64,000 nt of DNA. Source: Aplectana chamaeleonis. Its lineage: Eukaryota > Nematoda > Chromadorea > Rhabditida > Cosmocercidae. The stretch is from the NCBI GenBank assembly GCA_029168955.1, contig JAPDOI010001543.1, positions 1 to 64,000 of the forward strand, read 5' to 3'. Of this stretch, positions 22,925-34,302 are shown piece by piece (position 1 is the stretch's first letter; each line of letters begins with the position of its first letter). The notes beneath the pieces are model-generated. The model had not been told where the DNA came from. It made no database searches and saw only the letters and a program-made list of their open reading frames with translations. The position numbers and the translations under genes are program-made.

Positions 22925-23300
22925 CAAGGGTAAATGGGCTTGAGAGCGCGAGTAAACTGGCGGTAAGTTCACGGCAAATTGCAGCTTAACGCGTATACTT
23001 TAGGCCCAATGATGTCCTTGTTGCGGACCGTGGCGAGGTTGGCCTCCTTGCCGCAGGCCGTGACACGGATCATACCCAACCCCGCTAAGGAGGGTGGTGG
23101 TTCAAATTTTTTCTCCGTTTGTAGAACAGGCTGTCGATAACGAGGGATTGAACCCCAGCCTACGTTGGCAGCATATGCTGCTGTTAGCCCGCTCACAACG
23201 AGGGGTCGTGTTCGATGTTTGCCCTGGGATACATCACCTATTGTGCCGACGTACTACCCTACGACTGTCTGAGATTTTGATTTCACGTCGCTTCTCTTTG
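22925..23300. repeat. Dispersed repeat family Q copy 1, partly tRNA-like
   Basis: Shares with 62,640-63,210 the segments CAGCATATGCTGC, GTCCTTG.TGCGGACCGTGGCGAG and the end CTATTGTGC.GACGTACTACCC. The minus strand of 23,143-23,155 reads GGGGTTCAATCCC, a good tRNA T-arm/B-box, but no convincing A-box or cloverleaf accompanies it. It could be a SINE relic. Type not assigned. Confidence 0.5.
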
Positions 23301-23609
23301 CATAGGGACTAGGGTAACTCCATCTAGCGAAGACGTGAACGGAAGCCAACTCGTTCACCACTTTCCGTTTCTCGTGTACTATGTCCACGGGAGTGCCCTT
23401 ACGATTGCTACTGAGGGCCCACTGTGTCGCCGTTAGGAATAAGTAGGACCTTCTGCCAGCCCTTATCTTTCTGTCTTTGCGCTGCGACTCTGCTCTGCTT
23501 TCAACGGGGGCGAGACGAACTTCTGGGAGGAGATATAAACGTGGCAAAGAGCTAAGAAGCGTTAGGGAGTCGGTAACCGCAAAGGTGCGCATTCTCGCGA
23601 CGTACATAT
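23301..23609. other. No feature recognised
   Basis: A 121-codon minus-strand open frame (23,619-23,254) overlaps here and has no recognisable content. Confidence 0.4.
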
Positions 23610-24036
23610 AGTTCATCACATTGTTAAAAGGCTATGGTGCGGTTCACTATTTGGGAAAGTAACAGGTTTTAGTGTAGACACACTAAAACTACGGTGGAAA
23701 ACCTGGCACTTTCGGTACGGTTTTTCTTTTTTTCACATTTGTTTCCGCTCCATTTTTGTTTCTGACTATTAATATTGCGAGTAAGGGTTTTTCTTAGTGC
23801 GTGAGGGAAATTTGCCGTGTGCCCAGGCTTAGGAGCGTTTTTCTAACTTCTTAAGCCTTTATTTACAATCTTCAAAGTGTAAGAAACAAAAATAAAGCAG
23901 AAACAAATAAGAAAATTTAACGAAGGCGCTGTCGATCGATGACAATATCTGGCAAAGTGCCAGATTTTCCATCGTAGTTTTAGTGTGCCAACCGCAACCG
24001 AACCAGAGCCTTTTAACATTGCGGTAAACTATGAGC
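23610..24036. mobile_element. Fold-back MITE family G copy 2
   Basis: Left AGTTCATCACATTGTTAAAAGGC...ACTAAAACTACGGTGGAAAA pairs with right TTTTCCATCGTAGTTTTAGT...GCCTTTTAACATTGCGGTAAACT. If the end is taken as GTTCATC, TA dinucleotides flank both sides, as in Tc1/mariner, but copy 1 does not confirm this. 427 bases. Confidence 0.75.
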
Positions 24037-24941
24037 CCTGCGTAGGTAATTACGTCAACATTCTATTTTCTCCATAGCTTTTATGACCCAGAAAGTGAGC
24101 CATTAAACCCCAAAAAGTGTGCATTCTTAAAACGAGCCTCGAAAGTTGACTAAAAATTATCATAAAGGGTACTATTCATCGTGAATGTCCAACACTGGCG
24201 AGCATGCTAGTCTTGAACTTTAAAGAACTCGTAATACATTGTTAGTCCACTCAGTCTGTTATTATGTACTTGCCAAACGGGGTAATTGACTTGCACTTCG
24301 TTGTTCTCTCCCTCCATTTCCATTTCGTGCTGCTTTTTCATCATTTAATCTATCCCGCCTGTGGTTTCTCCTACCATAAAAACCCTAATAGCTACCTGGA
24401 TCACTCCTTCTACTATTCTTCAAAGAACTTACTTCCTCGGGTTGAGCTAAAGAGTAGCATTATCTGTTTTCATTCTAGCTGCTTTAGCGGTATGTTCCAA
24501 AAATAATCTGCTTATATCGTTTTTTTTCATTCGGTTTTCAGACAGCGATCTCCGAATACTTTAAACATTGTTCTTATTGCGCCAGATCTAATTGAGGGTC
24601 ATGGAGAAACTCCCGCATCGAATCGGGATTGAAATTTGGATAGACTACTGAGTATGAACAAAAGTGATTCGATTGAGTTCGATGTTTAAATGAGAATATA
24701 ACATCACTTCTTACATTCCTTCAAGCTTTTCTCGAAAATGTATGAGAATTCAAATATCTGGCAAAGTTTGAGATTCTATTGAAAACGGCCTGTGGCTGGA
24801 ATTGAACTACATAAGGCCATCCTCAGCAATCCGAAAATAGGAAAGCGGATATCAGAGTCATGATCAACACGGTGACTTCTCGTCGTTCCTGACCTTTATA
24901 GGTTATATCAAAATTGATCTGTCCCGAAGCCTCATGGTGTA
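24037..24941. other. No feature recognised
   Basis: AT-rich, without repeat ends or coding motif. An 80-codon frame (24,264-24,506) is hydrophobic but unsupported. Confidence 0.45.
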
Positions 24942-25640
24942 ACAAAAGGTTTATTGCAAAATTATTCAAATTGAGACTCCAATAATCAGAACGACTGCAA
25001 AAGTTGCCGGTTAGCTTTCGGTGCTTAACACCTTCGTCAGACCTGAAAGCAAGCATGTCAATTTCAAAAAATTGATGCACAAATGCGCTATGTTACAAAC
25101 CAATGTCTGCTTTTAGAGAGTCAGGGAATACGGGCTCTCAACAGAACGACTAAACGCCGCTGCGAAACTATAAATGGTCATCTTCCCCCGCCCATCCCCT
25201 TAAATAGCTGCCGCTCAGTGCGATGCCTATAGAGTGATATTACCGTATCCAAGAAAATAGAGTGATACTGTAGTCACGCGAGGAGTTGAAGAGAATCACC
25301 CATTTCGTTCCTGCTATTTATCCCAGGTGATATGCGTCTGATTTCCAGGGCTTCAAGAACTTTCCGCTCCAGTGTGTTTCTCAATGCACGGTGTAGAACG
25401 GTGACTGACAGTTGAGGAGCTGCATCCTGTGCGTGTTTTCGTGTCCGATGCTTCGAAAAGCTGCTAAGCGTATACGATGCTGGATTTCGGAGAGCCCTCC
25501 TGTGCTCATCTTATCGCTGCCAAAGAGGCCTCAGAGTCTCTCCAACGTACCTCTCTCTGCATCCTTGACATTCAATTAGGTAAACCGTGCCTTTAAGTTG
25601 ACAGATCTTGCTGCGCCCACAATACGTACAATACGTGTCT
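24942..25640 (-). pseudogene. Penelope-like element: GIY-YIG endonuclease domain and 3' end
   Basis: Read on the minus strand from about 25,630, the sequence gives a cysteine pair YCTYCGRSKICQL, then GTVYLIECQGCRERYVGETL, which is the GIY-YIG core (VYLIEC...YVGET.RPL), and then HRRALRNPASYTLSSF and LERKVLEALEIRRISPGIN. This is the C-terminal endonuclease of a Penelope-like retroelement, which nicks target DNA for integration. One in-frame stop sits just after RPLWQR (about 25,514). After the coding end comes a 3' region ending at CAATAAACCTTTTGTT (about 24,942). The reverse transcriptase is absent on this side. It lies head-to-head with the plus-strand copy that begins at 25,640. Family recognition is from motif memory. 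Confidence 0.82.
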
Positions 25641-26487
25641 TGGTGCATGCGAGGAGTTGTCATCCACTATACATGAAGGCAAATGTTATTCACAACCTAC
25701 TCGCCACAAAAGACAGGATCTGTAATCATCCATGTGAAAACACCGAATTGATGGTCGAAAATATTTTGAAGGAGAATGGGTATACTACCGAAAGTCCTCG
25801 CACGTGGAAAGCGTTTTCTTCGCTGGATGGCATACCAATGATTCTACCATTTGTGAATGATAGAGTTGCTAAATCAGTTAATGTGGTCGTCAAACATTCA
25901 GCGCTTCCGATCAAACTTGTGTTTTGCCCACCACCCAACCTAAAACAACTACTAACGGCTTCTAGAATTTATGAAGATTACTGTGGCAGGACAGGGTGTA
26001 CGTATTGTGGGCGCAGCAAGATCTGTCAACTTGAAGGCACGGTTTACCTACATTGAATGTCAAAGATGCAGAGAGAGGTACTGGAAATCAGACGCATATC
26101 ACCTGAGATAAATAGCAGGGACGAAATGGGTGATTCTCTTCAACTCCTCGCGTGAGTACAGTATCACGCCATTTTCTTGGATACGGTAATATCACTCTAT
26201 GGGCATCGCACTGAGCGGCAGCTATTTAAGGGCATGGGCGGGGGAAGATGACCATTTATAGTTTCGCAGCGGCGTTTAGTCGTTCTGTTGAGAGCTCGTA
26301 TTCCCTGGCTCTCTAAAAGCAGACATTGGTTCGTAACATGGCGCATTTGTGCATCAATTTTTGAAATTGACATGCTTGCTTTCAGGTCTGACGAAGGTGT
26401 TAAGCACCGGAAGCTAACCGGCAACTTTTGCAGTCGTTCTGATTATTGGAGTCTCATTTTGAATAATTTTGCAATAAACCTTTTGTT
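25598..26487 (+). pseudogene. Penelope-like element: RT C-terminus and linker, GIY-YIG deleted
   Basis: The 152-codon frame 25,598-26,056 reads HPLYMKANVIHNLLATKD, NGYTTESPRTWKAFSSLDG, ILPFVNDRVAKSVNVVVK, LPIKLVFCPPPNLKQLLTAS and YCGRTGCTYCGRSKICQLEG. These are the reverse-transcriptase tail, the linker with the PPPNLK.LL segment and the cysteine cluster of Penelope-like elements. The frame stops at TVYLH just as the GIY-YIG domain starts. The DNA then jumps from AGAGAGAGGTAC (26,080) straight to TGGAAATCAGACGC, removing most of the endonuclease. The 3' region then matches the minus-strand copy to about 26,487 (AATAAACCTTTTG). The polymerase palm is missing, so this is a 5'-truncated, internally deleted copy. 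The real fragment probably starts near 25,640. Confidence 0.85.
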
Positions 26488-26502
26488 TATAGGTTATGTT
26501 AA

Positions 26503-26840
26503 AGGCAGTGGTCGCGATCAAATATGCTTGTCGTCTTCTCTTCCCATTAAACAATTTTCTGGGTCTCGAGTAGTAGGACCTATAAGGAAAAATCGCGAGA
26601 AAACCACTGTTCTGGGCCAAATTTGAAGCCTGAACTTTCTTGTCGTTTGATGGTGGACGAGCCCACTTCACATCATCGGCATCGATGACCTCTTATATCA
26701 AGAACTGGCTTCTTTGGGCCCTAGAGACTCTAATTCTAGCCCGTTTTTCACCGCGCTACCTTCATAGTTTTCTAGCTGTTTTTGATCCAAGCTGGTTTTT
26801 GTAGTTTTTTCAACAACGTTTTCCATCGTGACCACCACCT
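26503..26840 (-). mobile_element. MITE family C copy 1, internally deleted
   Basis: Left end AGGCAGTGGTCGCGATCAAA follows TTAA (26,499-26,502). Right end ATCGTGACCACCACCT is followed by ATAA, a mutated TTAA. The interior (GAAAGTTCAGGC..., GAACTGGCTTCTTTGGGCCC, CTAGCCCGTTTTTCACCGC) matches C2 and C3 in reverse, lacking about 200 bases. It is inserted just beyond the 3' end of the plus-strand Penelope copy. Confidence 0.8.
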
Positions 26841-27167
26841 ATAATCGGGGACTGTGATTCCTGTCGTGGCAATCTCGTAAGTCATCGCCAACTGCGTCTT
26901 GGAACCCGGTTCCTCAAGTTGAAATTTCGATCTGGATGGTCGAGCGGCACCCCGATTTCAGACCACCTCAATCGTGACCTTTTTTTCTGCAGCTCTTTCT
27001 CTCACTAGCGCTTTCTATCTGGAATTTTGTCCCTCATTTTCCCACAAACGAAGGGCACTTGGAGAAAATAGTCAGTTCAAAAGAAAATCAATTTTTTCAG
27101 AACCAAATTGGCGAAAAGGTCGAATTTGACCTTCCTAGGTGCTCTCCGTTTCTCTGATCGGAATTAT
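26841..27167. other. No feature recognised
   Basis: Spacer without recognisable signals. Confidence 0.4.
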
Positions 27168-27495
27168 AAATGATAGGTTGCGATGGGTTACCATAGTTAA
27201 TTGTCATTATGTCAACCGTAACCTACCTCAATCCTTCTTAAATTCGAGAGAGAACTTTATATTTCTGTACGAAACCCTAAATAACCCCTCCGCGCGATGT
27301 TTGAGGAAGATTATTTTCCTCGATCTCTGGAAAATGAGGGAGCCCCCTAGCATTTTTACGGTACAATCGAAGTTTATCATCGTTCAAAATTCTTGCTGGG
27401 GTTTGTTTGGGGCACTGAACGTGAGTATGGAGTCGATTTTCTGCTTCGAGGAGGGCTAAGATAGGTTACGCATACTGACAACTAACCTCGGTAAC
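27168..27495. repeat. Dispersed repeat family P copy 1
   Basis: Contains GATAGGTTGCG, ACCGTAACCTAC, GTTTGGGGCACTGAACGTGA and GGAGTCGATTTTC. The same word order, diverged, appears at 61,580-61,830 and 63,840-64,000 (TAGGTTAC, GACGCTGAACACGAA.., CCATTT.TCG). Ends not defined. Confidence 0.45.
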
Positions 27496-29311
27496 CTGCC
27501 AAAGAACGCCTATAACTTGGTTTAGAGTAACATAGCGCAGCTATAAATCTCAAATTCGAACTTTTCGTCAGAAAACAATCGAGAAAAGTTGCGTTTTGTT
27601 TGGAATGGCCACTTTCTCAATATGTCTTTTCCTTGTCAGTGCCTAGTCGTCGAGGCCTTTGTATTTCTTCCGCGGTAGCGCACAGACATGAAGGGGAAAT
27701 GTAGATTGCAATCGGGATAAATCCTCTGAAACGATGGAATTCAACTCAAACATTTTTCGAACTTTCTTGCTGAAAACCTTCTTTGGAGAATAAGGGAAAT
27801 CCCGCCTAGTTCCTCTAGAAGCGAAAAAAAAATTCCCACTGCAACGAGAGTATCCAACCTATGATGGCTTATCTGAGCGGCAAAATCGTCAAATTCTTTA
27901 TGCGGAAGTATCGGACAAGCACGGGAGAGCCCTTTACGGTCCTAATCTTGAGTGAATTTCTTGCGAACGGCCCCCTACCCTCAACGGCTACCGCTTGAAT
28001 TAAGCAGCTAATTTAACAGAACAACAGATAATTAAAACATTACGAAGCGATCCACCGTCAGGGGCCGGATTCACCAATGATAAAACCGTGCTTTTAGGGT
28101 ATAAATTACTCCGCGAGGTGAGTTTTTGAGGTTCATCAAAAAATGCACTTCAATTTTTGGGTACATATACCCGGCTGAAGGAGTCGGGTATCCGATACTA
28201 TTGTCTCAGCAAAGGAGCTCAATCAGCATTTTGCTACTAGCAAATTGCGAAGAATTGCAAATTGAACCATTTGTATTCATCTTAGAGCCTGTCTTCCTCA
28301 TTTTGAGCTTGTCCAAGTAAGTCTCATCGGGTTTATCATGCCCATTTGCCTTATCACTCTTCTGTTTTGCCATGAACGACCGCTCCACTGCTAGCTCCGC
28401 CCGGGCTCATATGAGCGTATGTTTCGTCCAATATTCTGCATTCTCCTTGGCTCCATTTCGTATCTTGGTCGTGCCATATCGGGCCTATATTTCTCAATTC
28501 AACGGCTTTTTTTAAATTTTTTGAGAGAATTTAATTTTCGTAGCTTTGAAACAGAAGAATTTATTAAAGGTTGTGTTTTTATCATTTAATTGAGTGACCT
28601 GTTCCAAGTGAATATTTGGCTGTAGTGGTCGTGATGTGCCCAAACTGCCAAAAGGGCGGGGGAGAGTGAAGGGCCGTGATCAGAGGATACACCGGCAGCC
28701 GCAAACACAGCCCTTTGCTCCTGCCCCGCCCTTTTCGCGGTTCGGATCCCAGCAGAAAACGGAGTACTGTCATGGGCGCATGATTATCTATCGGATGAGG
28801 AGAATGGTTCCATTGTGTAATAAGAATTTTCTATCGGATATTGCATGTGCTCTTCTGAATATCCCCTTATTGACAGTGGGATATTTGAAACAAATATTTA
28901 GAAAGCATCACAAAAATAAAAAAATGAAATGAAAATTGGAGTCAACTCCGAAAAGTGAAAATCTAGTAATGAAAATTTTACAAAAGCCCAAGTCTGCCAA
29001 AACGGTGTTGAAATGATGGAAATTTCGGTTCAATGGAGAAGAAAATTGTGGATACATGCATCTGTCGGCTGCAAAATTATGAATCACCCGTACCTTGCAA
29101 AATCTAGGCCAGACGGTCAAGTTTGCAGAGCAATAAACTTCGAAACCAAAGAGGACGGGCGTTTATCGAATAAGGATTTTATGTCACATCAGTGGTTGCG
29201 GTTGCACAATAGGTTCCTGATTAGACATCGGCGGGGTATCCAATACTCTCGCGGGGTAAATATTGATGAATCGCATTTGGGGTTTATTTTTGTGGTATGG
29301 AGTCGTGTTAA
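27496..29311. other. No gene recognised; one hairpin
   Basis: At 28,630-28,745 the words CCAAACTGCCAAAAGGGCGG and CCGCCCTTTTCGCGGTTCGG pair as arms of about 35 bases, a small fold-back. The remainder shows no repeat ends or protein motifs. Confidence 0.45.
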
Positions 29312-29315
29312 TTAA

Positions 29316-29889
29316 AAGCAGTGATCACGATGAATAAGGTTATCGAAAAAACTACATACAAAAATCAGCTTAGATCAAAAACAGCTGAAAAACTATGAAG
29401 GTAGCGCGGTGAAAACGGGCTGGAATTAGAGTTTCTAGGGCCCAAAGAAGCCAGTTCGTGCACAAATGCACAGCGCCGCTCGAAAAAATCGCAGTCTCAT
29501 GTCGAGCGGTCAAAAATCATCGACATTCAGAGGAAGAATTAAATTCAAATTTACCTAATAAAAAGAGTTCAACAATGAAAGCAAATATTTCAGTCAATGT
29601 TTTTGACTAGATGAGTACATAAATATTCGACTAGGTCAATCCGAAGGGTAATACTCATTGATTGAAATTCGATTTCAAGCCAGCTGATGTTCTTGATATT
29701 AAGGATCATCGATGCCAGTGATGTGGAGCATGCTCGTCCAAAATCAAAAGACAAGAAAGTTTAGGCTTGAAACCTCACCCGAAACAGCGGTTTTTCGGCG
29801 ATTCTTTCTTATAGGTTCTCCTACTCTAAACCCAGAAAAGAACATAAAAAAGAAAAGAAGGCAAGCATATTTTATCGCGACCACCGCCT
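29316..29889 (+). mobile_element. MITE family C copy 2
   Basis: Left end AAGCAGTGATCACGATGAAT follows TTAA (29,312-29,315). Right end TATCGCGACCACCGCCT is followed by TCAA. The interior has AAAACTACATACAAAAATCAGC, AAAACGGGCTGGAATTAGAG and CAGCTGATGTTCTTGATAT, as in C3. 574 bases. Confidence 0.82.
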
Positions 29890-30435
29890 TCAAACTCGGG
29901 GTATAAATTACCCCAAATTTTGTTGATGAATTCGGCAACAGAATATGCTGGTTTTATAAATGACTACCTGAGACGTGTTTTTAAGTTGTTTTGCTTTGAT
30001 CAGTAGCCGTTGGGTGGGGGTGGTGGTTGGAGTACGAGCGGATCACTCAATATTAGGGCTGCATATGTATGTAGGGCTGATTAGGGCTAGCTCCAATGGG
30101 TTTTGTTTCGACCTTATTGTTCCAGTGAATCCTGCGCCTTCCAATTTTCTGTGGAAACTAAAAGGTTGTTTTTAACGTGAACAATGCCTTTAGCTGTGGG
30201 ACATTTCTGAAGAGCTCTCGACCTCAATTGGATTACCTGTCAGCAGAATCTGCCATCCTTCACAGGCGATACAACATCAGAAAGTGCTTGAAATCTCGTC
30301 GAAATAGCTATTTGTGGTGATAGATGTTCCTCAAAAACTCATTCGCTTATGAGGTTTGAGCTTAATCTCTTGTGAAAATTATTTTAAAAACTTTCCTCCC
30401 TTCTCATCCTATGGAGTGAGCGCACATCCATCTAA
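29890..30435. other. No gene; possible orphan MITE end
   Basis: TTAACGTGAACAATGCCTTTAG at 30,173-30,194 resembles a family B right end without a partner. Nothing else recognised. Confidence 0.4.
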
Positions 30436-30559
30436 GGCCAGGATCATACTTCCAGCGCCGAGCGGCGCGACGCAGTGTTTGCCATGAATATCGACTGAAA
30501 ATCAATATACCTGATGTGCACTGTCGCCGTCGCTGGTCGCGGGAAGTATGATCCCGGCC
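30436..30559 (+). mobile_element. Tourist-like MITE family E copy 3
   Basis: GGCCAGGATCATACTTCCAGC ... GGGAAGTATGATCCCGGCC, 124 bases, with TAA on both sides (30,433-30,435; 30,560-30,562). This is one of the cleanest copies and supports the 3-bp duplication assigned to PIF/Harbinger. Confidence 0.9.
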
Positions 30560-30562
30560 TAA

Positions 30563-31714
30563 ACCTTTACTTGTTTACACGTTCAATGTTGAGGGAGGTG
30601 TTCTGTGCAACTCAGTGGTGACAATGCGCAGTTGCAAAAACAGCTCAAATAAATTAACAAACGATCTTTTTGTTGCTTCAATAACCCATGAGGCACTAGT
30701 TACACCCTGAATTATAATTATTCACATTCGGAATCGCAGAGGCTGTTCGAATTTCTATTGGGGGTATGGAATGTCTAGCCAAAGCAAGCCAATGTTTGCG
30801 TCAATTTTCTCATTCTTCCGGACAAGTCCGGTACCAATTTACCGACACCGGAGGACAGAAAACTTGGCTGCCATTGGGGTGATGATCGATCACTCGCCCG
30901 AGTGCATGACAGTGGCGCCTCTTGCCATTGCCCTACAGAGGGCAGTGTCACGATAAAAATCGTATGCTAGTTTTTGATGTTTTTGAGCAGACAAGTTCAC
31001 AAAGCAAAGAAAAATATTGTAAAGTCTCTACAAAAATCTGAAATATCGTAGAAAAAACTGGTAAAAGAAAGCTCTGAAATATGTAATTACGCCTTTTTTT
31101 CTACTTCACTACTGAGTGTATTGTTTCTGTGGAAACACTGAGTTATGGCCATCAGAGCAATGTAGGTGACACTAGAAGGCCCCCGAGAATCTTTTCTCCT
31201 TTTTTGGACAACTGCAATTTTAGGGAGCATTTAGGTCGCCAGCGGTTGCCAAGCAGGTCTGCAAAAGCCTTGGTTGTGTACGAAACATTTGGTAAAGATG
31301 AGTGAGTTGAACCAAAAAAAAACTAATCGAAAAAATCCGGCGGTATGACCCCCAATTTTTAAAGTACGGTGGCGACCCACCACTTTGAAAAATTTCCAAC
31401 ACTGCTTGACTCTGATTCAAGGAGACAAATACTTTCTACAGCGACCAAAAATAGAGCAGAGACTAAGAATACTCCAGCGCCGCCGCTTTGGTGGAGCTGG
31501 GGGGTCGATGACTGTGCAGTCCATAAAACTTTCACAGAGACTCGAGCGGCCTCCACGGTGGAGCGAGCTGCGCGACGAGTCATTTGTACTCTAACGGCAC
31601 ACACGCGCTTCACACGCATGACTTTTGGGCACTGAGGAGCAATACATTGTTCAAACCAGCAGTTATACCCAAATCAGATAAGAATACTGTGCTTCTCTGG
31701 GCCGAGTTCCGGTC
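30563..31714. other. No gene; possible orphan MITE end
   Basis: GGGCAGTGTCACGATAAAAATCG at 30,939-30,961 resembles a family B left end. No partner found. Short open frames near 31,359-31,635 overlap on both strands and carry no motif. Confidence 0.4.
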
Positions 31715-31940
31715 CGCAATTGTGTCTCGACACGCTTTGCGGCCGCACGCGCTCGAGTCGGTCGAGTTTCCAGCGCCAAAGCCGACTCGATGGGGCTTTT
31801 TTATACAGGTTTCTCCATTTTTTTTAGTTTGTAGTCTCTAAAACCCACTTAGAGTCAACAGATCGGCGGCAGTGGCGCTGCAAACTCTTCCGACTTGGGA
31901 GCGTGCGGCCGCAAAGCGTGTCGAGACGCATCCAAGCGCA
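31715..31940. mobile_element. Fold-back element X
   Basis: TGTCTCGACACGCTTTGCGG (from 31,722) pairs exactly with CCGCAAAGCGTGTCGAGAC(G) (to 31,928). Inner segments GTTTCCAGCGCCAAAGCCGA and GGCGCTGCAAACTCTTCCGAC also pair loosely. About 225 bases, GC-rich arms around an AT-rich centre. Confidence 0.7.
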
Positions 31941-32025
31941 TTGCAAGAAAGGTGTTTTTAGACAACCCGTTTCTTTGTTTGTTTTGTATCCGTTGATTGA
32001 TTGGAGTATTCTCTCCTTTTCCTTA

Positions 32026-32166
32026 AGCCCAATTCACAGTTTGCCGGACGACGCCATCCGAAACGTTGTAAGATAGGGCAGCGGCGTCTATGCGGACCGC
32101 ACCGACGCCGCAGCCCTAACTGATAACGTGTCGGACGGCGTCGTCCGGCAAAGTGTGAAAGGCCCT
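32026..32166. mobile_element. PIF-like MITE, single copy
   Basis: AGCCCAATTCACAGTTTGCC and GGCAAAGTGTGAAAGGCCCT pair, continuing through GGACGACGCC/GGCGTCGTCC. TTA flanks both sides (32,023-32,025; 32,167-32,169). 141 bases. CGACGCC-rich arms resemble those of families E and K in style. Confidence 0.8.
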
Positions 32167-32434
32167 TTAGTGGTCGATTTATGACGTATGCCTTAAGCAT
32201 CGTAATAAAATTTAAAGTTAAAGAATATGTAAACTAGAAAAGGGCGAACTCGCTGCCATGCTGCACATATACATATTAAGCCTCTGATCGAGTAATCAAG
32301 CCGTTATTTTCTGAAAAAATAAAGATTAGAGTAACACTTGTCATCACCTCTTGGGCGTCTATACGTACTACTCTGGTCGGTTGTCGGGTTTTGAAAATTG
32401 CGCAAAAGAAGCATTTATCACTTAAAACGTTTAA

Positions 32435-32884
32435 AGGCAGTGTTCACGATAAATCTCGTTCTCGAGGTCCCGGTGTGAAACACTAAGTTGGCAGGTGCTG
32501 TAGAGGATAGGGTCGAAGAAAGCAACGAAAACTGGGCAGAAATAAATACAAACGGCTTTGAAAGCTCTCCCGGTGCGCCTACCTATCCCCGTCCGCCCCC
32601 CCCCCAATCGGACGACCTTTTGACGCCACACACGTTTCGATTGCAAATTGCCATGCGCTCAGATAGTCGGTGGTACTCGGACGCCGTCGATGCGGAGCTC
32701 GGACGCTCCCACAGCGACATCTGGCCTGGAGGACGGGCGCTGACCGGCCACAGAGCCTTCTCGGACGCCGACCTCTACCAAATTTTTTTGCGGTGAGCCC
32801 CCTTCACGCTGTTGTAGGCCGTCGGTTTTTCGTGATGTTTCGTGACGAAGCGCTAAAGTGCGATATTCATCGTGAACACTGCCT
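32435..32884. mobile_element. MITE family B copy 1
   Basis: AGGCAGTGTTCACGATAAAT ... ATTCATCGTGAACACTGCCT, flanked by TTAA (32,431-32,434; 32,885-32,888). 450 bases, no coding capacity. A run of ten C lies inside at about 32,596. Confidence 0.88.
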
Positions 32885-32888
32885 TTAA

Positions 32889-34302
32889 AAAGTTTCGATA
32901 CTGTGAAAAAACCGATATAGTCTACGCTTAGCACTCTTTTTTGAATTCGACGTTTGGTTAGCTTGAAACCTGAGCATTTTGTAGGCACCTCGAATTGCTT
33001 TTTCAGGCCACAAATAAGCTAAATTTACTGGATAAAAAGCCTGTACGGCATAACTATTCAAAGTACTCTTTATTAATTTTTAAAAACGTTCTGTTTTCTG
33101 CCCATTTTTAGATGTTGTCCTCTGTTTTCTGTGAAAGTGAATTTTCCGCTTCCGGTTTACGGAGGAAAATTCTTAAGCACATCCCTGGTGAGTACCAATC
33201 AAACTCGTTAACTGAATTTAAAAAAAATCCGTCATCAAAAAATATGTGTAAAACTCGAGCGTGATGATTAATAATCATGCATTTTCATCCTATTCACTGT
33301 CGCAAAACTCCTTGTTGGCACCTTTTCCGTTGGAAGTAACATGGGCCGAATGTACATACGGGCGTGTCAACCATAAAAATAGATGCGCATGTTGTGGAAT
33401 GATGTCGTTGCGCGAAGCTATTCATATCCGATGAAGTCAACGGGCTGAGGCTCCCTGTCATCACCACCGAATACTGCACGACCAGCCGATGATGGCAAAT
33501 GATTGCCAGCCAAACCAAGACTTTTCGGCTTAGTTTCCATGCATTTTCCCAACTTCCTTGTTTCAGGCTTAATTTTGAGCTTAGCGGCAGTTTCTCCAGA
33601 AGTCTTGTCTTTCTCCTTAGCAGACTCTTCTGATTGCTCTTCATTCCGCTTACTTGTGCGCCATTTCCGCTTTGACTCCATTCGTTTTAATTCATTCCTT
33701 ATGAGCAACTATGGGCCAACTACATTTTTCGGAATTTTTGGTGAAGCCGAATATCTCCTAGTTGCAGTCATAATTCGAATATGTTTTAAGCGCGGGCTCT
33801 CCTTACCTGACAATACCCGCGCTAAGTTTTTCAGAAACGCGGAGCGTTCGCCAAAATTTGAAAAAAAAAACTTCCGATGCCTGTGACTTTTCTTGAACGA
33901 TATTTTTTTAGGATTCTGAAAATGCTATCATATTCATGGCCCGAATTCCTACCTAATAATGTGCTTTGTGTACCGAAGTTTCTCAAAATAGTTTTGTTTT
34001 TGAAGGAAATTATTTAGGCTATCGTTCCCCAAGAATGTCGCGCGCGCCAAAGTCCGGCGAAACTCTGATTAGTAATTTTACAAGTAGTAGAAGTGTAATC
34101 GCTATGTTTTTTTTGCGCATTGGATGCAGGTGGGGCGATCTCGAAATTTGTGTAGGTTGAGTTAGCGAACTCCTTTATTTAACGTTTGGGGTTTTAGCAA
34201 TACAAGTCCGACAACATATTCAGGAAGTTCACAAGCGTATTTACTGGAGGATTTCCAAAATTTTTCCTGCACAAATCTCGAGATTGTACCACCTGAATCT
34301 AA
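32889..34302. other. No feature recognised
   Basis: Two overlapping open frames of about 116-127 codons (33,294-33,886, opposite strands) lack any recognisable domain. No repeat ends found. Confidence 0.45.

Noticed and set aside
23143..23155. Minus-strand GGGGTTCAATCCC resembling a tRNA T-arm.
   Set aside because: No A-box at correct spacing and no foldable acceptor stem; placed within repeat family Q instead.
33294..33886. Opposed ORFs of 116 and 127 codons.
   Set aside because: No recognisable domain on either strand, and overlapping frames of this size occur by chance.
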